A stretch of 64,000 nt of DNA, taken from NCBI RefSeq assembly GCF_002234615.1, contig NZ_NMQW01000027.1, positions 118,790 to 182,789 on the forward strand. The letters run 5' to 3'. A program made the translations under genes and the position numbers. Under the pieces are notes generated by a model that worked only from the letters and a program-made list of their open reading frames with translations, was not told the DNA's origin and searched no databases. This stretch comes from Paenibacillus rigui (GTDB lineage: Bacteria; Bacillota; Bacilli; Paenibacillales; NBRC-103111). Of the stretch, positions 1 through 11,200 are shown one piece after another (positions within the stretch are counted from its first letter, which is position 1; every line of letters begins with the position of its first letter).

Positions 1-136
1 TACTAACTGTGACCCGGATGAAATCGATTATGTAATTCCAGGTAACGATGATGCAATCCGTGCCGTGAAATTGTTGACAGCTAAAATTGCTGACGCAGTT
101 ATCGAAGCACATCAAGGTGAACAAACAACAGCTTAA
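1..136 (+). CDS. rpsB: 30S ribosomal protein S2, C-terminal end (partial)
   Basis: The reading frame is open from base 2 to the TAA at 134-136 and gives a 44-residue tail that includes [19 protein letters not shown]. This matches the conserved end of ribosomal protein S2, where the TNCDP...[10 protein letters not shown] segment is diagnostic. S2 binds the 16S rRNA on the 30S subunit. The start of the gene lies outside the window. A terminator hairpin follows at 150-193 and tsf comes next, the universal rpsB-tsf order. Confidence 0.95.
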   Translation, partial: TNCDPDEIDYVIPGNDDAIRAVKLLTAKIADAVIEAHQGEQTTA

Positions 137-149
137 TTGCTGAATAGGA

Positions 150-193
150 AAGGGTGGTTCAAAGGTGCAAAATCCTTTCACCGCCCTTTTTTT
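150..193 (+). terminator. Terminator/attenuator between rpsB and tsf
   Basis: The arm GGGTGG at 152-157 pairs with CCGCCC at 181-186 (one G-U pair), with an inner AAAGG/CCTTT helix, and is followed by seven T. It sits in the 96-base gap between rpsB and tsf, so it probably lowers read-through and sets the S2 to EF-Ts ratio. Confidence 0.85.
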
Positions 194-232
194 AGGGCTA
201 CATATTCTAAATTATAAGGGAGGCCGAAACAG

Positions 233-883
233 ATGGCAGTTAATGCAGCATCGGTAAAAGAATTGCGTGAAAGAACAGGAGCAGGTATGCTCGATTGTAA
301 GAAAGCTTTGGAAGAAGCAAATGGTGATTTGACCAAAGCGGCTGACATCCTTCGCGAAAAAGGTTTGTCCGCGGCAGCTAACAAAGCTGGACGTATCGCT
401 ACGGAAGGCGTGGTTGAGTCTTACATTCACGCTGGCGGCCGTATTGGCGTATTGGTAGAAGTGAACTGTGAAACGGACTTTGTTGGTAAAACAGACCAAT
501 TCCGTGAATTTGTAAGAGACGTTGCAATGCAAATCGCAGCGGCAAGCCCGCTGTACGTTCGTCGTGAAGAAGTACCGCAAGAAGCTCTTGACAAAGAGCG
601 TGAAATTTTGACAGCTCAAGCTTTGAATGAAGGTAAACCGGCTAACATCGTTCAAAAAATGGTTGAAGGCCGTTTGGGCAAATACTACGAAGAATACTGC
701 TTGATGGAGCAGCCTTTCGTTAAAGATCCAGACAAAACAATCAGTCAATTGGTTAACGAGAAAGTGGCTACAATTGGCGAGAATATCACAATCCGTCGTT
801 TCGCTCGCTTTGAATTGGGTGAAGGTCTTGAGAAAAAACAAGAAAACTTCGCTGAAGAAGTTATGGCGCAAGTGAAAAAATAA
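233..883 (+). CDS. tsf: Elongation factor Ts (short form)
   Basis: EF-Ts is the guanine nucleotide exchange factor that regenerates EF-Tu-GTP in the cytoplasm. The N-terminal UBA-like domain carries the signature [17 protein letters not shown] at residues 10-26, and the core carries [10 protein letters not shown] near residue 82, whose TDF residues contact EF-Tu. The ATG at 233 follows a GGAGG site 9 bases upstream. At 216 residues it is well shorter than the roughly 290-residue EF-Ts of B. subtilis or E. coli and resembles the short forms with one core subdomain. It has its own upstream hairpin and downstream terminator. Confidence 0.97.
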   Translation: MAVNAASVKELRERTGAGMLDCKKALEEANGDLTKAADILREKGLSAAANKAGRIATEGVVESYIHAGGRIGVLVEVNCETDFVGKTDQFREFVRDVAMQIAAASPLYVRREEVPQEALDKEREILTAQALNEGKPANIVQKMVEGRLGKYYEEYCLMEQPFVKDPDKTISQLVNEKVATIGENITIRRFARFELGEGLEKKQENFAEEVMAQVKK

Positions 884-1000
884 GTAACCGGACTACAGTG
901 CCTTACTGTAAGAACGGTTTTGGTTCATAAATAATAAGGGTGAAGAGGAAGCGAGTATTGACTTTCTCTTTACCCTCCAACATACGGAAATAAAAACGTG

Positions 1001-1026
1001 GGAACACTTTGTGTTCCTTCTTTTTT
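1001..1026 (+). terminator. Terminator after tsf
   Basis: GGAACAC TTT GTGTTCC is a perfect 7-bp hairpin followed by a T-rich run (TTCTTTTTT). A second longer hairpin lies just upstream, AGGGTGAAGAGG (about 938-949) with CTCTTTACCCT (965-975). Together they fill the 196-base gap between tsf and pyrH and separate the two transcription units. Confidence 0.85.
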
Positions 1027-1028
1027 AA

Positions 1029-1805
<777 letters not shown>

Positions 1806-1808
1806 TGA

Positions 1809-2363
1809 ATGCCACAGTCAATTAAGAAAAATGCAGAAGAGCGTATGGACAAGGCTATCGGTGCTTTGAAAAGAGAATTGGCAAGCCTTCGCGCAGGCAG
1901 AGCGACACCTGCTTTGTTAGACCGAATTCAAGTGGAATATTACGGCGCTATGACGCCTGTAAATCAGCTTGCAAATATCAATATTCCGGATTCCCGGACA
2001 TTAATGATTCAACCATGGGATAAAAGCTCGGTTTCTGCTATTGAAAAGGCGATCATGAAATCCGACCTGGGGCTCACGCCTTCTAATGATGGTTCGATGA
2101 TCCGCATTGTTATCCCTGCACTAACAGAGGAACGCAGAGCCGAATTGGTTAAAATGACCAAGAAATATGGTGAAGAGGCAAAAGTTGCGATTCGTAACGT
2201 TCGTCGTGACGCAAACGATGACATTAAAAAGCTGGAGAAAAACGGTATTTCGGAAGATGAATCCCGTGGTCACCAGGAAGATATCCAGAAATTCACTGAT
2301 AAATTCATTAGTGAAGTAGAGAAGGTATTGGCGGCTAAAGAGAAAGAAATCATGGAAGTATAA
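1809..2363 (+). CDS. frr: Ribosome recycling factor
   Basis: RRF works with EF-G to split the post-termination ribosome. The 184-residue protein shows the family features: an N-terminal [31 protein letters not shown] helix, the [15 protein letters not shown] beta segment, and RNVRRDAND in the C-terminal helix. ATG at 1809 is preceded by AAAGGGAGTG inside the end of pyrH. A strong terminator follows. Confidence 0.97.
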   Translation: MPQSIKKNAEERMDKAIGALKRELASLRAGRATPALLDRIQVEYYGAMTPVNQLANINIPDSRTLMIQPWDKSSVSAIEKAIMKSDLGLTPSNDGSMIRIVIPALTEERRAELVKMTKKYGEEAKVAIRNVRRDANDDIKKLEKNGISEDESRGHQEDIQKFTDKFISEVEKVLAAKEKEIMEV

Positions 2364-2373
2364 CCGTAGAAGA

Positions 2374-2395
2374 CCCCCTCTTGAGGGGGCTTTTA
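2374..2395 (+). terminator. Terminator after frr
   Basis: CCCCCT CTTG AGGGGG forms a compact GC-rich hairpin followed by CTTTTAGTCTTT, 10 bases after the frr stop and 25 bases before uppS. Confidence 0.85.
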
Positions 2396-2421
2396 GTCTT
2401 TCCTTACTGGAGGCAAAAGAA

Positions 2422-3192
2422 ATGATACCTTTCAAAAAATGGTTTGGTGGCGGCAAACAGCAAAATGACGAACTGATTGCAAAACTTGCTGCGGATAACA
2501 TTCCGAACCATGTTGCGGTCATCATGGACGGTAACGGCCGATGGGCTCAAAAGCGTGGGCTGCCACGCGTAGCCGGACACCATTCCGGTATGAAAAATGT
2601 AAAAAAAATTACAATGGCAGCGGATGCTATCGGTGTCAAAGTGCTTACCCTATATGCTTTTTCGACAGAAAATTGGAAACGTCCCAAAGAAGAAGTCGAA
2701 TACCTGATGAAGCTTCCGCTCGAATTTTTCCCCAAAGAAATCGAGGAGCTTATCGCGAACAATGTGCAAATCCGCATGACGGGATGGCAGGAGGGGCTGC
2801 CGGACTATACCTTGAAGGCAATTCAAGATGCGATTGACCAGACCCGCAATAATACAGGTCTTATATTAAATTTTGCTTTAAATTACGGAAGTCGCAAAGA
2901 AATGCTGTCCGGCGTCAAACGGCTTGCTCAGGATATGAGGACAGGGAAAATAGATGAGAATCAAGTGGACGAATCTTTATTTTCTTCTTATTTGCTGACA
3001 CATCCGCTGCCAGATCCCGATTTATTGATTCGCACCAGCGGTGAGTTGAGAATCAGTAATTTTATGATGTGGCAGTTGGCTTACTCGGAGCTTTGGTTTA
3101 CGGATTTATGTTGGCCTGAATTCAGCGAGCAGCATTTTTACGAGGCGATACAGGAATACCAACGTCGGGCCCGGAGATACGGCGGATTATAA
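2422..3192 (+). CDS. uppS: Undecaprenyl diphosphate synthase (cis-prenyltransferase)
   Basis: UppS adds eight isopentenyl units in cis to farnesyl diphosphate to make the C55 lipid carrier for peptidoglycan. The catalytic Asp36 sits in VIMDGNGRW. Other conserved parts are RGLPRVAGH (about 44-52), YAFSTENWKRP and the C-terminal PDPDLLIRTSGE, ISNFMMWQLAYSE and WPEF blocks. Its 256 residues are normal. ATG at 2422 follows GGAGG. The neighbours cdsA, dxr and rseP form the usual envelope cluster. Confidence 0.97.
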   Translation: MIPFKKWFGGGKQQNDELIAKLAADNIPNHVAVIMDGNGRWAQKRGLPRVAGHHSGMKNVKKITMAADAIGVKVLTLYAFSTENWKRPKEEVEYLMKLPLEFFPKEIEELIANNVQIRMTGWQEGLPDYTLKAIQDAIDQTRNNTGLILNFALNYGSRKEMLSGVKRLAQDMRTGKIDENQVDESLFSSYLLTHPLPDPDLLIRTSGELRISNFMMWQLAYSELWFTDLCWPEFSEQHFYEAIQEYQRRARRYGGL

Positions 3193-3216
3193 CGGCAGCA
3201 ACTGGAGGAATCAATT

Positions 3217-4017
3217 TTGAAGCAGCGGATAATAACTGGGGTTATAGCGGGCGCCGCTTTCTTTCTATTACTTTATTTTGGTGCGTATTGGTTCACAACA
3301 TTAATTCTTCTGCTTTCCCTCATTGGGATAGATGAATTTTTGCGGATGAACGGGTTAAAGAAGTTTAAGCTGACTACGCTAATTGCCTACCTGGGAACAG
3401 CGTGTCTTGCCTTTCCCTGGTCCCCTTCAAGTACATATTCACTATTTGCAATGGACCATATTACATGGTTATTTCTTTTCATATTTCTATGTATAACGGT
3501 TATTTCTAAAAATAAAGTGACCATTGATGAAGTAGCCATGGTATTTATCGGAATTGTATACGTAGGTGTAGGTTTCCATTATATGATCGAAACCCGCATG
3601 ATTGAAAATGGGGGGCTTTTCTGGACGGTGCTCGTCTTTTTTTGCATTTGGGCAACGGATTCAGGAGCCTATTTTACAGGCTCTGCCTTTGGCAAGCATC
3701 CGCTTTGGCCAACGATTAGCCCTAAGAAGTCGATCGAGGGTGCTATTGGCGGGATTGTGATTTCAGTCATTGTGGCATGCGTATTCTCCTTTGCACGGCC
3801 TGATTTGCTTTCCTGGAACCAAGCTATCCTTTTAGGTGTGCTGATAGCTATTGTAGGGCAGTTAGGGGATCTGATGCAATCTGCATATAAACGAGTAAAG
3901 GGAATTAAGGACACCGGAACGATCCTTCCGGGGCATGGAGGCGTATTGGACCGTGTCGATAGCTGGTTGATCGTATTTCCCATGGTCCATCTGTTATCTT
4001 TAATTCCACACGCATAA
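3217..4017 (+). CDS. cdsA: Phosphatidate cytidylyltransferase (CDP-diglyceride synthase)
   Basis: This integral membrane enzyme makes CDP-diacylglycerol from phosphatidic acid and CTP. It has about eight hydrophobic segments through 266 residues and the family signature near the C-terminus, SAYKRVKGIKDTG...PGHGGVLDRVDS (residues 222-250), with the conserved Asp pair. TTG at 3217 is placed 8 bases after GGAGG, which decides the start. It feeds pgsA, found at 47125 in this window. Confidence 0.95.
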   Translation: MKQRIITGVIAGAAFFLLLYFGAYWFTTLILLLSLIGIDEFLRMNGLKKFKLTTLIAYLGTACLAFPWSPSSTYSLFAMDHITWLFLFIFLCITVISKNKVTIDEVAMVFIGIVYVGVGFHYMIETRMIENGGLFWTVLVFFCIWATDSGAYFTGSAFGKHPLWPTISPKKSIEGAIGGIVISVIVACVFSFARPDLLSWNQAILLGVLIAIVGQLGDLMQSAYKRVKGIKDTGTILPGHGGVLDRVDSWLIVFPMVHLLSLIPHA

Positions 4018-4036
4018 TTATCGGTTGAGGTGAAGC

Positions 4037-5179
4037 ATGAAACGCATTGCCATACTTGGATCTACGGGCTCGATAGGTACTCAAACATTGGATGTGATAG
4101 CCCACCATCCGGAGCTGTATCAGATAGAGGCTCTAGCCGGCGGCTACAATATGACACTCTTGGCAGAACAGGTGAACCGTTTCCGGCCCAAGAAGGTTTC
4201 CGTTGCAACGAAAGCATTGGCGGAGCAGCTGAGTTCCAATGTTCCGAATGGGACCAAAGTATATTATGGTGAGGAAGGGCTTCTGGAAACAGCGTCCCAG
4301 ACCGATGCAGATTTTGTAGTAACCGCTCTCGTCGGCAGTCAGGGCTTACGTCCGACCTTGGCAGCCATTGAAGCCGGGAAAGACATTGGTCTGGCGAATA
4401 AAGAAACCTTGGTAACGGCGGGCCATTTAGTTACGGAACGGATCGAGCGTCACGGCGTTCGTATGCTCCCTATTGACAGTGAACATTCGGCTATTTTCCA
4501 ATGCTTGAATGGGGAGTCGGTAAAGGCGATCAACAAAATCACTTTGACTGCCTCGGGCGGTTCGTTCCGCGACAGGACCCGCGATGAGTTGCAGAATGTG
4601 ACTGTTCAGGAAGCTCTGCAGCATCCGAATTGGTCTATGGGTGCTAAAATTACGATTGATTCGGCAACCATGGTGAACAAGGGGCTGGAAGTCATAGAGG
4701 CCTTTTGGTTATTCGGACAGCCATATTCCAAGATTGAAGTGCTGATTCATCCAGAAAGTATTATACACTCTTTTGTAGAGTTTGCGGATTACAGTATCAT
4801 GGCGCAGATGGGAAACCCGGACATGCGAGTGCCGATTCAATATGCATTGACCTATCCTGATCGTCTGCCTTCTCCTAGTCAACCGTTGAATTTGGCTCAA
4901 GTGGGTAAACTACATTTCCGTGAAATGGATTACGACAGATATCCTTGCTTGAAAATGGCGTTTGACAGCGGCAGAGCCGGGGGAACGGCAACAACTGTTT
5001 TCAATGCGGCGAACGAAGCTGCCGTCGATATGTTTCTAAAAGATGAGATTCGCTTTCTTCAGATTGAAGACATTATTGCGAAAGTGCTGGATCAACATGA
5101 AATCGCCGCTTCTCCAACCTTGGAACAAATTATTGAAGCGGACCATTGGGCCAGGGAAGCGGCTCGTAAAAGTATTTAA
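4037..5179 (+). CDS. dxr: 1-deoxy-D-xylulose 5-phosphate reductoisomerase
   Basis: Dxr makes 2-C-methyl-D-erythritol 4-phosphate with NADPH, the committed step of the MEP isoprenoid pathway that supplies UppS. The N-terminal NADPH fold starts with ILGSTGSIGTQTLDV (6-20). The active site shows ANKETLVTAG, PIDSEHSAIFQ (metal and substrate acidic residues), SGGSFRD and the WSMGAKITIDSATMVNKGLEVIEA block. It is 380 residues long, normal. A 171-base gap precedes rseP. Confidence 0.97.
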   Translation: MKRIAILGSTGSIGTQTLDVIAHHPELYQIEALAGGYNMTLLAEQVNRFRPKKVSVATKALAEQLSSNVPNGTKVYYGEEGLLETASQTDADFVVTALVGSQGLRPTLAAIEAGKDIGLANKETLVTAGHLVTERIERHGVRMLPIDSEHSAIFQCLNGESVKAINKITLTASGGSFRDRTRDELQNVTVQEALQHPNWSMGAKITIDSATMVNKGLEVIEAFWLFGQPYSKIEVLIHPESIIHSFVEFADYSIMAQMGNPDMRVPIQYALTYPDRLPSPSQPLNLAQVGKLHFREMDYDRYPCLKMAFDSGRAGGTATTVFNAANEAAVDMFLKDEIRFLQIEDIIAKVLDQHEIAASPTLEQIIEADHWAREAARKSI

Positions 5180-5350
5180 CCGTTTTCTTGTTTTTCCTTA
5201 GCATGATTTGAAGGACAAGGTAATATGTTCATATCATGGCTCAGCTTGTATTCGTATCGTAAATAATGTTAATCTTATTACCAAGAAAGCAGAGCCGTAA
5301 GCTTAGAACAAGTCTAGAGGAATCGATTGCTCAAGGGAGGACGTTGCAAA

Positions 5351-6604
5351 TTGGCTACATTGCAGAATGCATTTCAAATTATACTCTTGTTTTTTGTCTT
5401 GGTGACGATACATGAATGGGGTCACTTTTACTTTGCCAAACGTGCGGGGATTCTCGTTCGTGAATTCGCGATCGGCTTCGGACCGAAGCTTCTCTCTTTC
5501 AAAAAAGGGGAGACCCGTTATACGCTGCGTCTTTTGCCGATCGGTGGATTCGTCCGTATGGCTGGGGAGGACCCTGAGATTGTGCAGATTAATCCCGGAC
5601 AGCGAATTGCCTTGGCATTGAATAATAATGAAGTAACTCATATTTATTTGAACGATTTTGACCAGCGCTCGAATGCGGTGGAAGGCGTTGTGGAAGAGAT
5701 TGATCTGGAGCGCCGTTTGTTCATCAAGCTTGACTTGGACGGGGAAATGAAGCAGTATGCGGTTCATCCTCAAGCCATGATGGTCAGTAAGGATAAGGAA
5801 ACTCAAATTGCCCCTTGGGATCGCCAATTCGGCAGCAAAACGGTCGGTCAACGTGCGTTGTCCATCTTTGCAGGGCCGATGATGAACTTTATTCTGGCTT
5901 TTGTTCTTTTTGTTACGGTCGTTTTTATGGCCGGTGTGCCGGATAAAGTGAAGATTCAAAGCACAGTGGCGGGGTCGCCTGCGGAAAAAGCGGGATTGCT
6001 CGCTAACGATATCATTTTAAATGTGAACAATGAGCCGATCGGTGCGGATCGCAATAAATTAACGTCGTTAATTAAACAGTCTGTGAATAAACCGATGATC
6101 TGGATCATCGAACGGAATAAAGAACAGATTCGTAAAGAGGTAACACCCGAGGATAAAGGCGGAGGCCTTGTTGGGGTTACATTAATGGCGGAGACGAGGA
6201 AAGCAACGGTTGGTGATGCATTCAGCAACGGCTGGAGCAGCCTCACCTCGGCCACCATGTCGATCCTTGACAGCTTCGGTAAGCTGGTGACCTTACAGTT
6301 CAAGATGGATGACTTGGGTGGTCCGGTCCGCATTGTAGAGTTCACTAGCGAACAAGCAAGCGCGGGGATTGCTCAATATACATTCTGGGCGGGTCTAATG
6401 AGCTTGTACCTAGGGCTGTTTAACCTGCTTCCTTTCCCGGCCTTGGATGGCAGCAGGCTTGTGTTCCTCGGGTTTGAAGCACTCCGCGGCAAGCCAGTGG
6501 ATCCGAATCGGGAGAGCATCGTTCATTTCGTTGGTTTTGCAATGCTGATGCTTTTGATGATTGCTGTAACATATAATGATATTTTACGATTAATTAAAGG
6601 GTAG
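5351..6604 (+). CDS. rseP: Site-2 protease RseP/RasP (M50 metalloprotease)
   Basis: RseP cleaves transmembrane segments of anti-sigma factors and leftover signal peptides in the membrane. The first helix holds the zinc motif HEWGHF near residue 21, the middle holds a PDZ domain (roughly residues 185-265, AGSPAEKAGL...NNEPI), and the third motif NLLPFPALDGSR lies near residue 365. I chose TTG at 5351 because AAGGGAGG at 5333-5340 lies 10 bases upstream. The frame is open to a TTG at 5327, but that start would place the ribosome site inside the gene. Length from 5351 is 417 residues. Confidence 0.95.
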   Translation: MATLQNAFQIILLFFVLVTIHEWGHFYFAKRAGILVREFAIGFGPKLLSFKKGETRYTLRLLPIGGFVRMAGEDPEIVQINPGQRIALALNNNEVTHIYLNDFDQRSNAVEGVVEEIDLERRLFIKLDLDGEMKQYAVHPQAMMVSKDKETQIAPWDRQFGSKTVGQRALSIFAGPMMNFILAFVLFVTVVFMAGVPDKVKIQSTVAGSPAEKAGLLANDIILNVNNEPIGADRNKLTSLIKQSVNKPMIWIIERNKEQIRKEVTPEDKGGGLVGVTLMAETRKATVGDAFSNGWSSLTSATMSILDSFGKLVTLQFKMDDLGGPVRIVEFTSEQASAGIAQYTFWAGLMSLYLGLFNLLPFPALDGSRLVFLGFEALRGKPVDPNRESIVHFVGFAMLMLLMIAVTYNDILRLIKG

Positions 6605-6654
6605 CGCTCGGCACTTCAAGTGCAAGCCGTACGTTTAGGGGGATTACACCAATC

Positions 6655-8103
6655 ATGTCGAAAGAAAAGCAATTTGTGAAGGAGATTACGCCACAGAGCG
6701 AGGATTTCTCCAGATGGTATATTGACGTTATTAAAAAAGCGGATTTGATGAGCTACTCCCCGGTTCGGGGTTGTATCGTATTCAAGCCGGACAGCTATGA
6801 AATTTGGGAAAATATTCAGCGCGAGCTGGATGCCCGGTTTAAAGAAACAGGGCACCGCAACGCGTATTTCCCGATCTTTATTCCGGAAAGCTTTTTCAAT
6901 AAGGAAAAGGAGCATGTAGAGGGATTCAATCCCGAGCTGCCTTGGGTCACGGAAGCGGGCGGAGAAAAGCTGGAGGAAAGACTGGCAATTCGTCCTACTT
7001 CGGAGACGATGATTGGACACATGTATGCGGAATGGATCAATTCGTATCGTGATTTGCCTTTGCTGATCAATCAATGGGCGAACGTTGTTCGTTGGGAGAA
7101 GCGTACTCAACCTTTTTTACGGACGAGCGAGTTTTTATGGCAGGAAGGCCATACTGCTCATGAGGATGAGGCGGATGCTCGCCGCGAAACGATGCAGATG
7201 CTTGAAACCTACCGTGATTTTGCAGAAAATTTCTTAGCAATCCCTGTTATTGTCGGTCAAAAAACACCTTCAGAGAAATTTGCGGGTGCAGTGGATACGT
7301 ACTCCATCGAAGCGATGATGAAAGATGGCAAAGCAGTACAAGCAGGCACATCCCATTATTTAGGCACCAATTTTGCCGTTGCTTTTGACATCAAATACTT
7401 AGACCGTGAAAACCAGCATCAGTTTTGTCATACGACGTCATGGGGAGTAAGCACCCGTTTGATCGGTGCGTTAATCATGGTTCATGGAGACGACAGAGGC
7501 CTGGCTTTGCCGCCGAAAGTTGCCCCTACACAGGTTATCATGATTCCAATCGGGCCTCCCAAGACAAGAGAGCAGGTCGTAGGGCGTGTAGACGAATTGT
7601 TCGCTCAATTGAAGCAAGCGGGAGTTCGGGTGAAGGTGGATGACCGACCGGATCAAAGCCCTGGCTGGAAATTCAATGAATATGAAATGCGCGGCGTACC
7701 GATTCGTGTAGAGCTGGGGCCTCGCGATATGGAGAATGGACAAGTTGTACTCGTTTCACGTATTTCCGGTGAGAAGAAAATCGTGAAGCAGGAAAACTTT
7801 GTCGAAGAAGTGCAAAACATGCTGGCGGAAATTCATCAACAAATGTATGATAGAGCTAAGCAGTTCCGCGACGACAATTTCACTTCGGTTGACAGCTTGG
7901 ACGAGTTCAAGGCGTTTTTGGAGCAGCAACGCGGCTTTGCTCTTGCAGGCTGGTGCGGCTCCGATGCTTGTGAAGCTCAGGTGAAGGATGAGACAGGTGC
8001 AACAAGCCGTAACATTCCTTTTGAACCAAGTGAACATAAAAAAACATGCCTTGTATGCGGCGAATCGGCCAAGCATACGGTCGTGTTCGGCAGAGCTTAT
8101 TAA
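6655..8103 (+). CDS. proS: Prolyl-tRNA synthetase, archaeal/eukaryotic-like type
   Basis: ProRS charges tRNA-Pro with proline. This 482-residue protein is the type lacking the bacterial editing (INS) domain. It has the class II motif 2 region with LRTSEFLWQEGHTAH (residues 156-170), a HIS-type anticodon domain from about 288, and a C-terminal zinc-like domain with four cysteines (GWCGSDACEA...KKTCLVCGES) ending in a Tyr. B. subtilis has the longer bacterial type with INS at this same locus between rseP and polC, so the gene has been replaced in place. No T-box fits in the 50-base gap upstream. ATG at 6655 follows TTTAGGGGGATT. Confidence 0.96.
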   Translation: MSKEKQFVKEITPQSEDFSRWYIDVIKKADLMSYSPVRGCIVFKPDSYEIWENIQRELDARFKETGHRNAYFPIFIPESFFNKEKEHVEGFNPELPWVTEAGGEKLEERLAIRPTSETMIGHMYAEWINSYRDLPLLINQWANVVRWEKRTQPFLRTSEFLWQEGHTAHEDEADARRETMQMLETYRDFAENFLAIPVIVGQKTPSEKFAGAVDTYSIEAMMKDGKAVQAGTSHYLGTNFAVAFDIKYLDRENQHQFCHTTSWGVSTRLIGALIMVHGDDRGLALPPKVAPTQVIMIPIGPPKTREQVVGRVDELFAQLKQAGVRVKVDDRPDQSPGWKFNEYEMRGVPIRVELGPRDMENGQVVLVSRISGEKKIVKQENFVEEVQNMLAEIHQQMYDRAKQFRDDNFTSVDSLDEFKAFLEQQRGFALAGWCGSDACEAQVKDETGATSRNIPFEPSEHKKTCLVCGESAKHTVVFGRAY

Positions 8104-8118
8104 TTCCAGATGGTTAAC

Positions 8119-8165
8119 AAGGGCAAATCGGAAGTCTTCATCTCCTGTTTGCCCTTTGTATTTTT
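8119..8165 (+). terminator. Terminator after proS
   Basis: AAGGGCAAA at 8119-8127 pairs with TTTGCCCTT at 8148-8156, followed by TGTATTTTT. It closes the uppS-proS group before polC. Confidence 0.8.
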
Positions 8166-8268
8166 AGGTAATGAACCGGAGCAGACAAGCACTGATCCTA
8201 CAGAAAATCGGTTGGTGAAGCCGAGTGGTCGGTGAACTGTTCAGTGAGTATTTTAGGGGAGGACGTTC

Positions 8269-11200
8269 ATGAGCAGTACAGCATTGAAGAGGGAACGGTT
8301 TGAGATGCTGATGCAGCAGGCACATGTACCTGCCGATATCATCCAGGCTTTTTTTCAAGACGGCTATATCGATAGGGTGGAAACAAGCAGAAAGAATAGG
8401 GAATGGACTTTTTTTATCGCCAAAAGCAGTATCGTGCCGCAAGACATTTATCGCTCTTTTTGTAAAATGATTCGGGACAAATTCGCCCACATAGCAGCCA
8501 TACGCTTCATGCTTCGCTACAGTGAAGAGGTTGATCCATCTGCTGTGGCACATGAGTACTGGGGGATGTTTGTGGAATGGGTTCAGCGGGAGGCCGCATC
8601 GGTTAACGGCTGGATGACCAGAGCCAAAATTGAGGTGCAGGGTACGCAGTTGACGCTTATTTTGCTGGATTCGATTGGGCTGGAGCTTGCAAAAAAGAAA
8701 AATATAGGACAATGGGTCCAAACGTATTTTCAGGATTTTTTTGGTGTAGAGCTGCAGGTCCGGTATGCGATGAACGAGGATCGTCAAGAAGAATACGACA
8801 AATTCGCTCAAAATATTAAAGAAGAAGAAAAAGTAGTTACACAAGAAATTATAACCTCCATCGAAGCGGAGAATGAGGCAGAGGGCGAAGAACTGCCGGA
8901 AGCTGAATTGAAGCTGATGGTAGGCTATGACATTAAGGATGCGCCAATTCCGATTCAAATGATTCAGGACGAGGAAAAGAAAATTACGCTGCAGGGCGCC
9001 GTATTTGGAATCGAGTCCAAGGAATTACGGAATGGCAACACCCTGTTTACGTTCAATATAACGGATTTCACCGATTCTTTAATGATCAAAGCATTTGCCA
9101 AAACGAAGGAAGACGTCAAAATTTATAGTCTGATTCAAAATGGAACTTGGCTGAAGCTCCGCGGCAAGGTGGAATATGACCGGTTCATGCAAATTCCTGA
9201 ATTAGTCATGATTCCTAATGATATTAATGAAGTTAAGGCACCGCCGGATCGGAAGGACGATGCGCCCGAGAAGCGCGTGGAGTTTCATCTTCATACGACG
9301 ATGAGTACGATGGACGGGATTACACCGGTAGATCAGTATATTAAGACGGCCGCCAAATGGGGGCACAAAGCAATAGCTATTACGGATCACAGCGGTATTC
9401 AATGCTACCCGGACGCTTACAAGGCATCAAAGAAGCATGGTATCAAAGTCATCTACGGGCTTGAAGCCAATGTAGTCGATGATGGCGTTCCTGTTGTTGT
9501 GAATGCGAAGGGACAGGATTTGAAGGAAGCTGAGTATGTCATATTCGATATTGAGACCACGGGTCTTTCAATTGTGAACAATAGGATTATCGAGCTGGCC
9601 GGCGTGAAAATGAAGGACGGCAAAGAGATAGACCGTTTCGCAACGTTCATTAATCCGCATGAAAAAATTCCTTATAACATTCAACAGTTAACGAATATTA
9701 CCGATGAAATGGTTCACGATGCTCCGGAGCTGGAAGAGATGCTTCCCAAGTTTTTAGAGTTTGTAGGCGATAGCATTCTGGTCGCTCATAACGCCCGGTT
9801 CGATATGGGTTTTATTCACGCCAATTGCAAGCAGTTAGGGCTGCCGGAGGTAAAGAATACCTCACTTGATACATTGGAGCTGGCGCGGCTGCTGTTTCCT
9901 ACCATGAAGAATCACCGTTTGAACACGTTAGCCGATAAGTTCAAGATCGGTTTGGATAATCATCACCGTGCGATTGACGACTCTATCGCTTTGGGACATA
10001 TTTTGTTTAACTTAATTAAAGAAGCGACAGAAAACAGCTACAAAATCATAGACCAGCTGAATGACAATGTCGGTAAAAGCTTGAAAAACACAAGACCGTT
10101 TCATTGCTGTATTTATGCAAAAAATCCGGTCGGCAAGAAAAACTTGTTTAGTCTCGTGTCGCTGTCTCATACGGAATATTTTCACCGGGTGGCCTGCATT
10201 CCTAAAAGCTTGTTGATGACGATGAGAGAAGGGTTGATCATCACATCTGGCTGTGAGAAAGGCGAGTTCTATGAAGCCGTACTGAACAAAACGGTGGAAG
10301 AGGCCGAGCAGGTGGCGGAATTCTACGATATTCTTGAAATTCAACCTCTAACCGTGAATATGCATTTGGTGGATAAAGGTTTGGTGGGCAGCAAGGAACA
10401 GCTGGAGGATGCGAACCGCCGGGTATTGCAAATCGGGCGTAAGCTGAATAAGCCGGTCATTGCAACGGGAAATGTGCATTATTTGAATCCACGTGACAAA
10501 ATAAGCCGGGATATTACCATCCATGGGATTACAGGCTTTAGTCCATTGAAAGATATGCGCAAGCCGGATGTTCACTTTCGAACAACCAAGGAAATGCTGG
10601 CGGAATTTGAGTATTTGGGCGAGGAAGCTGCGTACGATGTGGTCATTAGAAATACGAATGAATTGGCGGACCAATTCGAGGAGCTGGAGCTGTTTCCGAC
10701 CAAGCTGTTCACTCCTATTATCGAGGGAGCGGATGAAGAGATCCGAACCAAGTGCTACGATACCGCAAAGCGGATCTACGGGGAGCCTGTACCGGATGTT
10801 GTGACGGCCCGCTTGGAGAAGGAATTGGTGCCGATTATTAAATACGGCTTCTCCGCCAACTATTTGATCTCTGAACGGCTGGTAAAGAAATCGAACGAAG
10901 ATGGCTATCTGGTCGGATCCAGGGGATCTGTAGGCTCGTCCGTCGTTGCGACCTTCCTTGGTATATCCGAGGTAAATCCACTGCCGCCGCATTATATTTG
11001 CACCTGCAATTACAGCGAATGGATTCTGGATGGAAGCATCCCGAGCGGCTTCGACTTACCTGATAAGGATTGCCCGAAGTGCGGGTCCAAGCTGAAAGGG
11101 GAAGGGCAGGACATTCCGTTCGAAACGTTCCTTGGCTTTAAAGGGGATAAGGTTCCCGATATCGATTTGAACTTTTCCGGGGAATATCAGCCGGTTGCGC

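Noticed and set aside
5224..5265. 13-codon ORF (MFISWLSLYSYRK) behind AAGGACAAGG, between dxr and rseP
   Set aside because: Too short to support, with no regulatory hairpin that would make it a leader peptide.
6605..6654. T-box leader before proS
   Set aside because: Only 50 bases are available, with no stem I or T-box sequence.
8164..8958. 264-codon minus-strand frame at the start of polC
   Set aside because: Antisense to polC, Phe/Leu/His-rich, and it covers the proS terminator, so it is not a likely gene.
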